A DNA stretch of 35,934 nt from Bacillota bacterium (GCA_021799275.1 JAJZAT010000031.1:1-35934), one strand, 5' to 3'; shown: positions 18,866-27,253, numbered from the stretch's first letter. The notes: generated from the letters alone by a model not told the origin. Made by a program: numbers and translations.

Positions 18866-19711
18866 TTGGATGCGATCGATCTTGTCGTGTTCGACGTCGA
18901 CGGCGTGCTCATCGACGTGCGCGCATCGTACAACGAGGCCGCCCGCCAGACGGTCGAGCACTTCCTCGGAGCGAGCGTCGGCGGCTGGCTGACCGACGAG
19001 GAGATGGCGGCGCTGCGCGTCGCCGGCGGCTTCAACGACGAGTGGGATGTCGCCGCCGTGGCGACCTGGGCGCAGAAGGACGGCCGCCGGGACCTCAGGG
19101 CCCTCGCGCGCGAGGCGAAGCTCGCGGGTGGTGGCGTCGAAGGCGCGGTGCGCGCCGCGGGTCTCGCCCAGGAACCTGGGCGAGACGTCGTGCTCGGTGT
19201 GTTCTGCGAAATTTACGCGGGTACCGCCAGGGTCGAGGAGATGTACGGGCGACCGCCCGTGCTGGCCTCGCCGCGCGATGGTCTCTGGCAGCAGGAGCGG
19301 CGCCTCGTGGAGGCGGCCGAACTCCTTCTGCTGCGCGCGCCGAAAGCGATCTACACGGGCCGCACCTTGGGAGAGCTGCGGGCGTCGGCGGAGCGGTTCG
19401 GCTTCGCCATCCACTTCCCGGAGAACTTCTGCCTGACGGGCGACGGTCCGTACCGCAAGCCGGACGGCCAGGGGCTCCGGTATCTCGCCGAGGCCGTGCG
19501 GGCCAGCCAAGTGCTGATGGTCGGCGACAACGTCGACGACTTCCTGACCGTGGATGGAGCGCGGCGGATCGACCCCTCGCGCCGCTACGACTTCTGCGGC
19601 GTCGTCGGTGGCGCCCTGGGTGAGCACGCCGAAGAGGTCTTCACAGAACTCGGCGTCGAGGCGATCGCGCCCTCGACGTCGGAACTCCTCAGATGGCTGC
19701 GCGGCGCCTGA
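18866..19711 (+). CDS. HAD-superfamily phosphatase-like protein
   Basis: The product is 281 residues. HAD motif I is FDVDGVLID with nucleophile D10 and D12; motif II is the Thr in IYTGRT; a Lys in YRKPDG fits motif III; motif IV is MVGDNVDD. The N-terminal cap region (VRASYNEAARQTVEHFLG, AGGFNDEWD) resembles a subfamily IA group of unknown substrate that I remember as HAD-SF-IA-hyp1; this subgroup call is tentative. The start is TTG 18866, 5-7 bases after GGAGGAGA; the ATG at 18870 is out of frame. Only 16 bases separate it from the terminator. It overlaps the next gene by 19 bases. Confidence 0.82.
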   Translation: MDAIDLVVFDVDGVLIDVRASYNEAARQTVEHFLGASVGGWLTDEEMAALRVAGGFNDEWDVAAVATWAQKDGRRDLRALAREAKLAGGGVEGAVRAAGLAQEPGRDVVLGVFCEIYAGTARVEEMYGRPPVLASPRDGLWQQERRLVEAAELLLLRAPKAIYTGRTLGELRASAERFGFAIHFPENFCLTGDGPYRKPDGQGLRYLAEAVRASQVLMVGDNVDDFLTVDGARRIDPSRRYDFCGVVGGALGEHAEEVFTELGVEAIAPSTSELLRWLRGA

Positions 19712-20853
19712 AGCAGGAGAACCTGCCCGGCCGGCTGCCCGAAGCGGTGCGGTCGACGTGGCAGGCTCTCGCGCGCGAAGGCGAGACCTACCTCGTCGGA
19801 GGCGCCCTGCGCGACATGCTGCTCGGGCGCACGCCGCACGACTACGACCTGGCGACGGCCCTGCTGCCGGAGCGCGCGAGGGACATCCTCGGCTGGCCCG
19901 AACGGTGTCTCGACGCATTCGGCGTCCTGCACGGGCCGCAGGCGGGTCTCGAGGTGGTATCGCTGCGCAGCGAGGGCCGTTACCTGGACCGGCGCCACCC
20001 GGACGAGGTTCGCTTCGGCGCAACCCTGGAGGAGGACCTCAGCCGTCGCGACTTCACGGCGAACGCGCTGGCGCTCGACGCTTCGGGCCGCCTGCACGAC
20101 CCTTCGGGCGGCCTCGGCGACCTTCGTCGCGGGCTCCTGCGCACCGTGGGTCCGGCCGCGGAGCGCCTGAAGGAAGACCTCTTGCGCATCCTCAGGGCCT
20201 ATCGCCTGGCGGCCGAGCTCGGCTGGCGCCTCGACCCGCAGCTCAGGGAAACGGCCCGGCAACTCGCGCCCGCCTTGAAGGGCGTGTCGCAAGAGCGCGT
20301 CGGGGAGGAACTCTGGCGCCTCCTCAGGGCACCGGGCGGCTACCAGCCGCTGCGCTGGGCCTCGGAGGACGGCGTGCTCGCTGCCGTTCTGCCGTCGCTG
20401 CGCCCGACGAGACCCATCGCAGGACCGGTGCCGCGTCTCGTCGGCTGGACCAGGGGAGACCCCGACGAGGCTTTGCGCCGCTGGCGGGCTTTTGGCTGGC
20501 CGCGCGAGGAGCGGCGCCTCGCGGAAGCGGCGGTGCGGCTGCGCGCTGAGGTTTCGGCCACGGCGGCCCGCCCCGTATGGCGTGAAGCACTGGCGAGGGG
20601 CGGCGCGGATGCCGCGGACGTCCTCGTGCTCACGGGCGGCAGCCGCCGGATCGCGGCGTTTGCCGGACTCTACGGCCGCGAGGGCGTCCTGGATCGTCTG
20701 AGGCTCCCGCTGCGCGGGGCGGAACTGGCAACGGCCGAAGGACTTCGCGGAGCCGAGATCGGACGGCGCGAGGCGGAACTGCTGCGCGAGATCTGGCGCA
20801 ACCCCGCCCGCCTCACCCCGGCGCCCCGGAGGAATCCCGGCCCATCGGTATGA
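19693..20853 (+). CDS. cca: CCA-adding/poly(A) polymerase-family nucleotidyltransferase
   Basis: The product is 386 residues, class II family. The head domain has YLVGGALRDMLLG and the metal-binding DYD (D50 and D52 in PHDYDLAT), then RRDFTANALALDASG and LKEDLLRILRAYRLAAELG of the neck. This family adds or repairs the tRNA 3' CCA end; the sequence cannot separate CCA-, CC- or A-adding activity, so the symbol is provisional. ATG 19693 lies inside the HAD gene with only a weak upstream site, so coupled translation is likely. Its last 41 bases overlap the convergent L,D-transpeptidase gene. Confidence 0.85.
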   Translation: MAARRLKQENLPGRLPEAVRSTWQALAREGETYLVGGALRDMLLGRTPHDYDLATALLPERARDILGWPERCLDAFGVLHGPQAGLEVVSLRSEGRYLDRRHPDEVRFGATLEEDLSRRDFTANALALDASGRLHDPSGGLGDLRRGLLRTVGPAAERLKEDLLRILRAYRLAAELGWRLDPQLRETARQLAPALKGVSQERVGEELWRLLRAPGGYQPLRWASEDGVLAAVLPSLRPTRPIAGPVPRLVGWTRGDPDEALRRWRAFGWPREERRLAEAAVRLRAEVSATAARPVWREALARGGADAADVLVLTGGSRRIAAFAGLYGREGVLDRLRLPLRGAELATAEGLRGAEIGRREAELLREIWRNPARLTPAPRRNPGPSV

Positions 20854-21613
20854 GCCGGCGCGGGGCCCCGGACGCCGCCCCGCGCGTTGCGAGGAGGACG
20901 GGTCTATGGCGCTGCGGCGCGATCGGCCCCTGGTCCTTGGCCGGCGATCTCGACGCCTTCTCGAGCCAGGGCGGATCGACGCGCTTCGGCGGGTAGAGGC
21001 CGAGCGCCTCGTAGGTGGAGCGGTGGACGACCCCGGTCACCCGCATGCCGTGGCTCTGCTGGAACTTCTCCACGGCCGTCGTCAGCTCTGTGGTGAAGAC
21101 CCCGGACACCGGACCCTGGTAGTCGCCCGTAGCGAGGAGCGCCCGCTGAATGTCGCTCACCTCGCTGCCGCGCGAGCCCTCGGCCACCGCGCGACGCGGC
21201 GGTGTGCCCACGACATCGACGGCCGTGCCTTCCTCGACCCAGGCGTAGACCTGTTCGACGTCGCGGTTGAGCATGCGTACGCAGCCGTGCGACGCGAAGT
21301 GCCCTACGGAGCCAGGGTTGTTGGTGCCGTGGACGCCATAGATGCCGTAAGGGATCGAGAGGCGCATCCAGCGCGTGCCGAAGGCGCCGCCCCAGACGGC
21401 CTTCTGGGCGATTTGCCAACTGCCGAGCGGCGTCGGCGTGGACGGCTTGCCGACCGCCACCGGGAACGTGCGGTACAGTTTCCGATCCGAATAGACGCTG
21501 AGGGTTCGGCGATCGGTGTCGATGACGAGGCGCACCGGCTCCTTCGGACGCGGGTCGGCCGGCAGGTTGAGGGTGACGGCAGGCGGCGGTACGAGTGCGA
21601 GGAAGGGCAGCAC
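20813..21613 (-). CDS. L,D-transpeptidase with peptidoglycan-binding domain
   Basis: The product is 266 residues. The YkuD catalytic domain spans about residues 26-121 (LVIDTDRRTLSVYSDRKLY at its start) and contains H95 and the active-site SHGCVR with H109 and C111. Residues about 128-185 form a peptidoglycan-binding-1 domain (GSEVSDIQRALLATGDYQG). The protein should make 3-3 cross-links in the wall, outside the membrane. The N-terminus is hydrophobic but short for a signal peptide. GTG 21613 follows GGGGGATTCGCC. The last ~70 residues are Pro/Arg/Gly-rich with no visible fold and overlap the cca end. Confidence 0.88.
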   Translation of the reverse strand: MLPFLALVPPPAVTLNLPADPRPKEPVRLVIDTDRRTLSVYSDRKLYRTFPVAVGKPSTPTPLGSWQIAQKAVWGGAFGTRWMRLSIPYGIYGVHGTNNPGSVGHFASHGCVRMLNRDVEQVYAWVEEGTAVDVVGTPPRRAVAEGSRGSEVSDIQRALLATGDYQGPVSGVFTTELTTAVEKFQQSHGMRVTGVVHRSTYEALGLYPPKRVDPPWLEKASRSPAKDQGPIAPQRHRPVLLATRGAASGAPRRLIPMGRDSSGAPG

Positions 21614-21784
21614 GGCGAATCCCCCTGACGTTGGTTCTCGCAGCTAGCGTGCGCGTCAGGAGGGCGCCCTAATAAACTGCAAGCGCGGGCGTCCGCAGAC
21701 CTGCCTAGTGATCGGAGCGTTCCGGCATCCTGCCGCTCGCCCTCCGTCTCGCGTCCACGCTGGCCCGTCGCCAACTGCGGCAGC

Positions 21785-24061
21785 CTAGGGCGCGAGGCTC
21801 CGCACCGCCCGTGTCAGCTCCTGGTCCGCCTGGCTGCCGCTACGCGCGAACACCGCCGGCTGCCCGAGCGGTGCCGGCACCCGGACGAAGGTGCCGTGCG
21901 ACACGCGGTAGGTCTGGTTCGTCCAGATCTCGCGCCAGTCCCCTGCGGGGACGTAGACGTTGACGGAGTGGACATTGGGCCCGTACACCGGCGCGACCAG
22001 CACGTCAGGCCCGAGCATGAATTGGCGGCTGCCGAGACGGTAGGCCTCGGCGTCCGCAGGGTAGTTGAAGAAGACCGGGCGGTCAAGCGGCGCATCGCTG
22101 CGGTCGGCGGCTCGCATCAGCTTCTCGCGGTAGGGCGCCAGGGCGGCGTAGAGATCCGTCATGCGGCGAAGTTCCCGCATGATCGCGGGTCCACTCCAGA
22201 CCTGCGCGTTCTTCGCGGGCAGGTTGCCCTCGTGGCTGCGCATGATGCTCGTGAAGGCGTCCACCTCCATCCAGCGCATGAGCAGCTCCGGGGTGCGCAC
22301 GTAATGGAGCGGGAACTCAGCGAACGAGGTGTAGCCGCCGAGGTCCCCATAGGCCGTGGGAAAGCCGGAGAGACCGGCGCTGAGCAAGGCGGTGACGGAA
22401 GACTCGAGGCCATTCTCCGGACCCCAGCTCTCGAGCTGGTCGCCAAGCCAGATGGACGGCAGGTAGGCCTCGCTGCCGGAGAAGGCGGAGCGCAGGAAGA
22501 CGAAGGCCTTGCCTTCGAGGCCCGCGCTCTTCAGGACCGCCTGGTTCAGCTTCGCCCAGAGGACGGGGTAGATGTTGTGGTCCGCCGCCGTGGCGATGCC
22601 GTGCGATGTGCGGGCGCCAATCGGAAGTTCCTCGCCGAAATCGGCCATCCAGCCGTCGAAGCCGTTCCCGACCAGTTGCCGCCGCATGATGCCCTCGAGC
22701 CACCTCGCCGCCTGCGGATTGCCGAGGTCGACAAGGTAGGCGGTGTTGCCGGGGTAGTGGAAGGCGTAGGGGACGCCCGAGGCGCTGTCGACGAGGTAGC
22801 CCTTGGCCTTCGCGACGAGATAGAGGTTCTGTGGCCCCATGGGCTTGCCGGTGTCGGTCAGAAACGGGTTGATGTAACCGAGCAGCTTGATGCCGTGCCG
22901 GTGCAGAAAGTCGAGCAGTTCCTGCCAGTGGGGATAGTGGGACAGGTCGAGTTGCCAGTTCCACACCACCTGCTCGCCGAAGCTCGTGCGGTGCAGGCCG
23001 GTCCAGTCCTGGATCCAGAGCCCCTTGACGGCGACGCCGTGGGCCAAGAGCGTCTTGAGACGGGTCAGCACGGCCCCTGTGCCGCCTTCCGCGGCCAGGA
23101 CGAGGCCATGCTGGGTCCAGCCGGGCAGGGGCTGCATGTGGCCCGTGGCTGCGCCATACGCCTGCAGCAGCCCGGCTGGCGAGGATCCGGCGAAGAGAAG
23201 ACCGTGGGCGGCCGGGGCGTCCACCTCGAGCTGTCCGAGGTTCGGGTCGCGGAAGTTGAAGGCCTGGTAGCCCCGGTTTTCGCTGTAGAGGGCTTGCATA
23301 TCGTTCGTCAGGAAGAATGGCACCGGGGCGTAGGTGTTGTAGTAGTGGCCGCCGGCGCCGCCGTCTACGACGTCAGCCAGTAGCGTGAGCGGCTCCCTGC
23401 CACGGCCGTAGCCGTGCTCCTCGGGCAGCATCGGCACCACTTCGCCCTGCATGTCGAGCAGGCTGAACTGGACGCCGAAGCCGTAGTAGGCCTCCCGGGG
23501 CTCGGAGCGCCAGCTCAGATAGACCCGGTCGGCCGGACGTCCGGCCCGCACGCGGTAGGAGAGGGCGCCCGGCCCGTCCGCCTTGAGCTCAAACACGTAG
23601 GGGACGCTCCGGCCGAGTGCGCCGACTAGGCGCCCGCGCACGAGCACGGCGCCGTGGCTTGCGCCGACGGCCGTGACCGTCTGGCGCGTGTAGCTGAGGG
23701 ACGTCGTGCGCTGAAGGCTGAAATAGCCCAGGTGCTCCGGGGCAGCCATCTGGCCGACCGACGCCGCGATGAACGCGGTGTGCGGCAGCGTCGCGAATAC
23801 CGGGTGCCCGGGGTTCCGGTCAGCGAGTACGGTGAGTGCGCCTGCCGCGCCGTCCCAGCGCACCGCGAAGCTGCCCGTGCGCAGCACGAGCGTGCGCGCG
23901 AGGGGATCCGGCACGGTGAGCGGGCCGGTCAGGGGGGCCTGCGCGGACCATGTCGCCGTCTCTATCGGCGCCGTGGCCGAGAAGGAGAGCACTGTGACCA
24001 GGGCGAGGGCAAGGCCGGTCCCGAAGAAGCTGCGGGCGGGTGGACGGCGCCTCGGCGGCAT
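21785..24061 (-). CDS. GH31 glycosidase, YihQ-like, membrane-anchored
   Basis: The product is 758 residues. A hydrophobic segment at residues ~14-31 follows an Arg-rich start, so the protein is probably exported or anchored. An N-terminal beta-sandwich region precedes the GH31 barrel. The nucleophile is D474 in GWMADFGEELP and the acid/base is D541 in WLGDQLESWG, 67 residues apart as in E. coli YihQ (405/472). Counting from a remembered YihQ sequence, its sulfonate-binding W304 and Y508 match W367 and Y577, and Q288 matches Q351, but R301 is Q364. Without that Arg it may not be a true sulfoquinovosidase; another alpha-glycosidase activity is possible. ATG 24061 follows AGAGGT. Confidence 0.85.
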   Translation of the reverse strand: MPPRRRPPARSFFGTGLALALVTVLSFSATAPIETATWSAQAPLTGPLTVPDPLARTLVLRTGSFAVRWDGAAGALTVLADRNPGHPVFATLPHTAFIAASVGQMAAPEHLGYFSLQRTTSLSYTRQTVTAVGASHGAVLVRGRLVGALGRSVPYVFELKADGPGALSYRVRAGRPADRVYLSWRSEPREAYYGFGVQFSLLDMQGEVVPMLPEEHGYGRGREPLTLLADVVDGGAGGHYYNTYAPVPFFLTNDMQALYSENRGYQAFNFRDPNLGQLEVDAPAAHGLLFAGSSPAGLLQAYGAATGHMQPLPGWTQHGLVLAAEGGTGAVLTRLKTLLAHGVAVKGLWIQDWTGLHRTSFGEQVVWNWQLDLSHYPHWQELLDFLHRHGIKLLGYINPFLTDTGKPMGPQNLYLVAKAKGYLVDSASGVPYAFHYPGNTAYLVDLGNPQAARWLEGIMRRQLVGNGFDGWMADFGEELPIGARTSHGIATAADHNIYPVLWAKLNQAVLKSAGLEGKAFVFLRSAFSGSEAYLPSIWLGDQLESWGPENGLESSVTALLSAGLSGFPTAYGDLGGYTSFAEFPLHYVRTPELLMRWMEVDAFTSIMRSHEGNLPAKNAQVWSGPAIMRELRRMTDLYAALAPYREKLMRAADRSDAPLDRPVFFNYPADAEAYRLGSRQFMLGPDVLVAPVYGPNVHSVNVYVPAGDWREIWTNQTYRVSHGTFVRVPAPLGQPAVFARSGSQADQELTRAVRSLAP

Positions 24062-24122
24062 GTCAGACCTCTTTTCCTCGGATCATCGCCTGTTCTCCGC
24101 GGGCAACGTGGCTGCCCGTCCG

Positions 24123-24602
24123 TCACAGGGGCCTGGTCCACCATTCGCTCGCCACCGTGAGGCCGGCGCCGGCCAACATGGCACGCTTGGCTTCATCCTG
24201 CTGGGCGCAGACGACGACCACCTGCGCGGCGCCGTGGATCTCCCTGGCAAGGCGGCAGGCTTCGGCCAGGAGCGCACGGCCGAGCGTGTCCCACGCCTGG
24301 CGGTCGGCCACCCAGTAGTCGTCGATGCTGCAGGTGGGGCCGGAAAGCGCGTAGACGGCCGGCGACGGCACGATCCTGGCGACGAGGGCGCCGCCGAGAT
24401 GGCCTCCCTCCGCTTCCGCGACCAAGGCGATGGTGTCGCTCCGCTCAAGCAGCTCCCGCAGATAGGGAACCTGCCGTGCGACGGCGTCGGGCGCCACGCG
24501 CCAGAAGACCGGCTGGTACGCCGCGTACTGCCGGCGCCTCAATTCGATCAGCTCCGCGATCGCCACGGCGTCACCCGCCGTCGCCTTGCGCAGCGTCGCC
24601 AT
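24123..24602 (-). CDS. GNAT-family N-acetyltransferase
   Basis: The product is 159 residues. It starts MATLRKATAGDAVAIAELI, the usual GNAT beginning, and ends with a region (LGRALLAEACRLAREIHGA, then AMLAGAGLTVASEWW) typical of the acetyl-CoA-binding half. ATG 24602 is chosen over ATG 24608 because AGGGAG sits 7 bases upstream of it. The family transfers an acetyl group from acetyl-CoA to an amine; the substrate cannot be read from sequence. It lies 61 bases upstream of the GH31 gene on the same strand and may be cotranscribed. Confidence 0.82.
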   Translation of the reverse strand: MATLRKATAGDAVAIAELIELRRRQYAAYQPVFWRVAPDAVARQVPYLRELLERSDTIALVAEAEGGHLGGALVARIVPSPAVYALSGPTCSIDDYWVADRQAWDTLGRALLAEACRLAREIHGAAQVVVVCAQQDEAKRAMLAGAGLTVASEWWTRPL

Positions 24603-24707
24603 CGGCATGCTCCCTTGTCCTTTGGACGAATGAGGGAAAGTTCGGGCGATAGACCCGGGCTTCCTTCCGACGGGCGGCGGCTCTCCGCGGCACGCGGGAC
24701 ATGCTAG

Positions 24708-25352
24708 CCAGGGGGGATATCTACGCATCTTCTCTGGCCCCTTGCGCTCTGGTCCCTGCTGCCCGCACCCCACCCGACCCCCGCCGACGTTCTTGCGCGC
24801 GTCAAGACCGACCGGCCCGTCATCGCCATCACGATCAACGACGGGCCGGAAGGTCGCATCGTGCCGGCCATGCTGCAGCTCCTGCGGCGGCAGGGGGCAC
24901 AGGCCACCTTCTTTGTCAGCGGCCAGGCCGTCGCCGACGATCCTCAGATGCTGCTCGAGATCCAGGAGGCGCGCAGCGAGGTCGCGAACCACGGCTACCA
25001 CCACCGGGCGATGCGCGGAATGCCCGAATATCGGGTGCGGCGCGAGGTGGCCTCGACCGCACGGCTGGTCGCGGACGCCCTGGGAACCGGGCCGCGCTAC
25101 CTGCGCCCGCCCTACGGGCAGTTCGATCGCGCCTGGCAGCGGGCGGCCAGGGCGGAAGGCGAGCGCCTGGTGCTGTGGAATGTCGGTGGCGCGGACGAGA
25201 CGGTCCATGTCTGGCCCCGCACCCTTCATCCCGGCGACATCATCGCCTTGCGCGACGACGCGGAAGGGCTAAGGCGCCTTAGGCAAGCCTTGGCCATGGC
25301 GCGGCAGCTCCGTCTCCAGCCCGTGACGCTGAGCGCCCTGCTCCAAGGCTGA
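24708..25352 (+). CDS. Polysaccharide deacetylase-like protein, degenerate; start unresolved
   Basis: The NodB-type domain is clear, but no ATG, GTG or TTG in this frame lies before motif 1; the frame opens after a TAG at 24705-24707. ATG 24701 in the next frame would join this frame if the run of six G at 24711-24716 were one base shorter, giving MLARGISTHLLWPLALWSLL, a good signal peptide. So a sequencing indel, slippage or a recent frameshift is possible. Motif 1 reads TINDGP where TFDDGP is usual, so the catalytic-base Asp is Asn. Motif 2 (HGYHH) and motif 3 (RPPYG) are kept, but the late LLH-type His is replaced (IIALRDD). It may bind glycans without deacetylating. Without the frameshift, initiation at GTG 24855 would lose motif 1. 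Confidence 0.7.
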   Translation, partial: PGGISTHLLWPLALWSLLPAPHPTPADVLARVKTDRPVIAITINDGPEGRIVPAMLQLLRRQGAQATFFVSGQAVADDPQMLLEIQEARSEVANHGYHHRAMRGMPEYRVRREVASTARLVADALGTGPRYLRPPYGQFDRAWQRAARAEGERLVLWNVGGADETVHVWPRTLHPGDIIALRDDAEGLRRLRQALAMARQLRLQPVTLSALLQG

Positions 25353-25392
25353 CGAAGAGTCCGGCACTCCCCGCTTGCCAGCCGGAGGTACA

Positions 25393-26538
25393 ATGGTGGC
25401 AACCGAGCCCGTGGGGGAGCACTGGGACTTGGCGCGCACGTTCTTCGCGCGGCACTGGCGCCATGCGGCGCTCCTGCTCGCGTTCATCCTTACTGGACTC
25501 GCCATCTTCTCGGCGCCGCTGCGCAGCGCCCTTGGTCCGGCATTGCCCTGGGCGCAGGCCCTGCACACGTACGGTGGCCTGCTCTACGGCGCCGGACTGC
25601 TCATCGCCTCGCTGCGCCTCTTCCCTTGGCCGCCGAAGGGTGGGACGGCAAGCCACCGCACGGCGTTCGGCCTCGTCGTGGTACTGGTTCTGAGCGGGCT
25701 CGGCCTGCTGCTGGGCGGGGGCGTCATCCGCGGGGTCGCCACCTGGGTGCATGCCCTGGCGGCGGCGGGACTCGTGGTGTGGCTCGTCGTGCACCTGCTC
25801 GACGAACGTCCGAGGCGGTGGTGGCCGAGCCGAAGGGCGAACGGGCCGCAGCGGCCGGGCATCTCGCGGCGCAACCTCCTGCGCTGGGGGTTCGGCAGCC
25901 TGCTGGCGTTGCCCGCCGCCTACTACCTGCCCGGCATGCTGCGCCTCGGCGTCGGGGCGGCGCTGGGCGGAGGGCCGTCCGGCGTCCTCAGCGAGACCGG
26001 CGGCACCTTGCCCGGGTTCGTGCCGTACACCGTCACCGACGGTTATCCGGCGATCTCCCGGTCGGCCTATCGCCTGCGCATCGAAGGCGTGGCCGATGGG
26101 CACAAGGAGTTCACGTTTCCGGAGCTGACCGCCATGCGTGCCGAGACCCGCCGCCTCGACTTCACCTGCGTCACGGGCTGGGCGGTGGACGGCGTCGCCT
26201 TCCGCGGCGTCGACCTCCAGGACCTTCTGCTCCGGCTTGGCTGGCAGCCGGCCCGTCAGCCCTGGGTGACCTTCCGATCGGGCGACGGCGTCTACTGGGA
26301 TGGCCTCGATGCCCAGCAGATCGCCCGCTACCGGCCGCTCATCGCCTGGGAGATCAACGGGCGGCCGCTGCCGAGGACCCAGGGCGCGCCGGTGCGGCTG
26401 GTCGTGCCGGGCATGTATGGCTACAAATCGGTCAAGTGGCTGACCGGCATCGGCCTCGGCCAGGATGTCGTCATGGGCTACTGGGAGGACCGTGGCTATC
26501 CCGAGAACGCCTACATCGGCAGTTACCAGGGGCTCTGA
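25393..26538 (+). CDS. Five-TM cytochrome b / molybdopterin oxidoreductase fusion
   Basis: The product is 381 residues. Residues ~24-137 hold four hydrophobic helices with candidate haem ligands: H58, and H120 and H134 in one helix (spacing H-x13-H as in b-type cytochromes). A basic cytoplasmic linker follows with SRRNLLR (158-164), a twin-arginine-like motif directly before a fifth helix (~165-183). The rest is a sulfite-oxidase/YedY-type molybdopterin domain, with the predicted Mo ligand C259 in DFTCVTGWAVDG and the downstream RLVVPGMYGYKSVKW. Topology puts this domain outside the cell, with electrons passing to or from the haem helices. ATG 25393 is 4 bases after GGAGG. The substrate is unknown. 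Confidence 0.86.
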   Translation: MVATEPVGEHWDLARTFFARHWRHAALLLAFILTGLAIFSAPLRSALGPALPWAQALHTYGGLLYGAGLLIASLRLFPWPPKGGTASHRTAFGLVVVLVLSGLGLLLGGGVIRGVATWVHALAAAGLVVWLVVHLLDERPRRWWPSRRANGPQRPGISRRNLLRWGFGSLLALPAAYYLPGMLRLGVGAALGGGPSGVLSETGGTLPGFVPYTVTDGYPAISRSAYRLRIEGVADGHKEFTFPELTAMRAETRRLDFTCVTGWAVDGVAFRGVDLQDLLLRLGWQPARQPWVTFRSGDGVYWDGLDAQQIARYRPLIAWEINGRPLPRTQGAPVRLVVPGMYGYKSVKWLTGIGLGQDVVMGYWEDRGYPENAYIGSYQGL

Positions 26539-26567
26539 GCAGGCAAGTCGGCAGGGGTGGGGCGGAG

Positions 26568-26591
26568 CGCGGCTGGGGCCATCCAGCCGCG
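26568..26591. terminator. Hairpin between convergent genes, possible terminator
   Basis: A perfect 9-bp inverted repeat, CGCGGCTGG (26568-26576) with CCAGCCGCG (26583-26591) and a 6-base loop, lies 30 bases after the oxidoreductase stop. The tail is weak on plus (TTGCC) and absent on minus. It may end the plus gene, or serve both; the 26539-26677 gap holds no gene that I can see. Confidence 0.45.
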
Positions 26592-26677
26592 TTGCCAACG
26601 TGATGTCGATTGCGTGTTCGCGACCGCGAAGGGAACGGGAGCGGAACGTTGCGCCATCCCGACAACCGGAAGCGGCG

Positions 26678-27235
26678 TTACTGTCCCTGCGGGCCGGGCC
26701 CCGCGGACGCGGCTTCCTCGCGGCCGCGCGCCAGCCGGCGCGCCAGCAGGAGATAGAGCGCCACGGAGAATAGCGACGCGGGCAAGGTGAGCGGGAAGTA
26801 CCAGAGCAGGCTGACCGTCGATGAGATCGCGATGGCGCCGAACGCCCGCAGGTCGTGCCGACGCCGGCCGTACACGAGCAGAGCGACACCCGCCGCGGCC
26901 GCGAGCACGAACCACTGCTGCAAGCCGAACATGCGCAGGCCCGCCAGGATGACACCGGAGAAAGTCAGGACGTAGAGGATCCAGAAGAGCGCACCTCGCG
27001 TCGGCAACGGCTCGGGACCTTGCAGTTGAAAGCGGGGCACCGGGTCGTCCGTCAGTTGCGAGGGATCCACGTGGAATTCCCGAGCGATCGCCTGAACCGT
27101 TGCCAAGGAGGTCTGCCCGGTTCGCTCAAGCCTCTGGACGGTCCGCACATCGACGCTGGAGCGCGCGGCCAACTCTGCCTGGGTCCAGGCTCGGCGCGTT
27201 CTCTCGAGACGAACGCGACTGCCGTCGATGCGCAT
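26678..27235 (-). CDS. XRE-type HTH protein with four TM helices
   Basis: The product is 185 residues. The N-terminal ~60 residues form a Cro/C1-type HTH (WTQAELAARSSVDVRTVQRL, with AREFHVDPSQL after it). The C-terminal half has four hydrophobic segments (for example LFWILYVLTFSGVILAGL and FVLAAAAGVALLVYG). It is probably a membrane-tethered DNA-binding regulator, target unknown; divergent orientation to arginase makes that promoter a candidate. ATG 27235 is chosen because GGAGGTG lies 6 bases upstream; the frame continues upstream through intergenic DNA and rocF antisense, which is not real. Confidence 0.85.
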   Translation of the reverse strand: MRIDGSRVRLERTRRAWTQAELAARSSVDVRTVQRLERTGQTSLATVQAIAREFHVDPSQLTDDPVPRFQLQGPEPLPTRGALFWILYVLTFSGVILAGLRMFGLQQWFVLAAAAGVALLVYGRRRHDLRAFGAIAISSTVSLLWYFPLTLPASLFSVALYLLLARRLARGREEAASAGPGPQGQ

Positions 27236-27253
27236 CTTAAGCACCTCCCTTCC

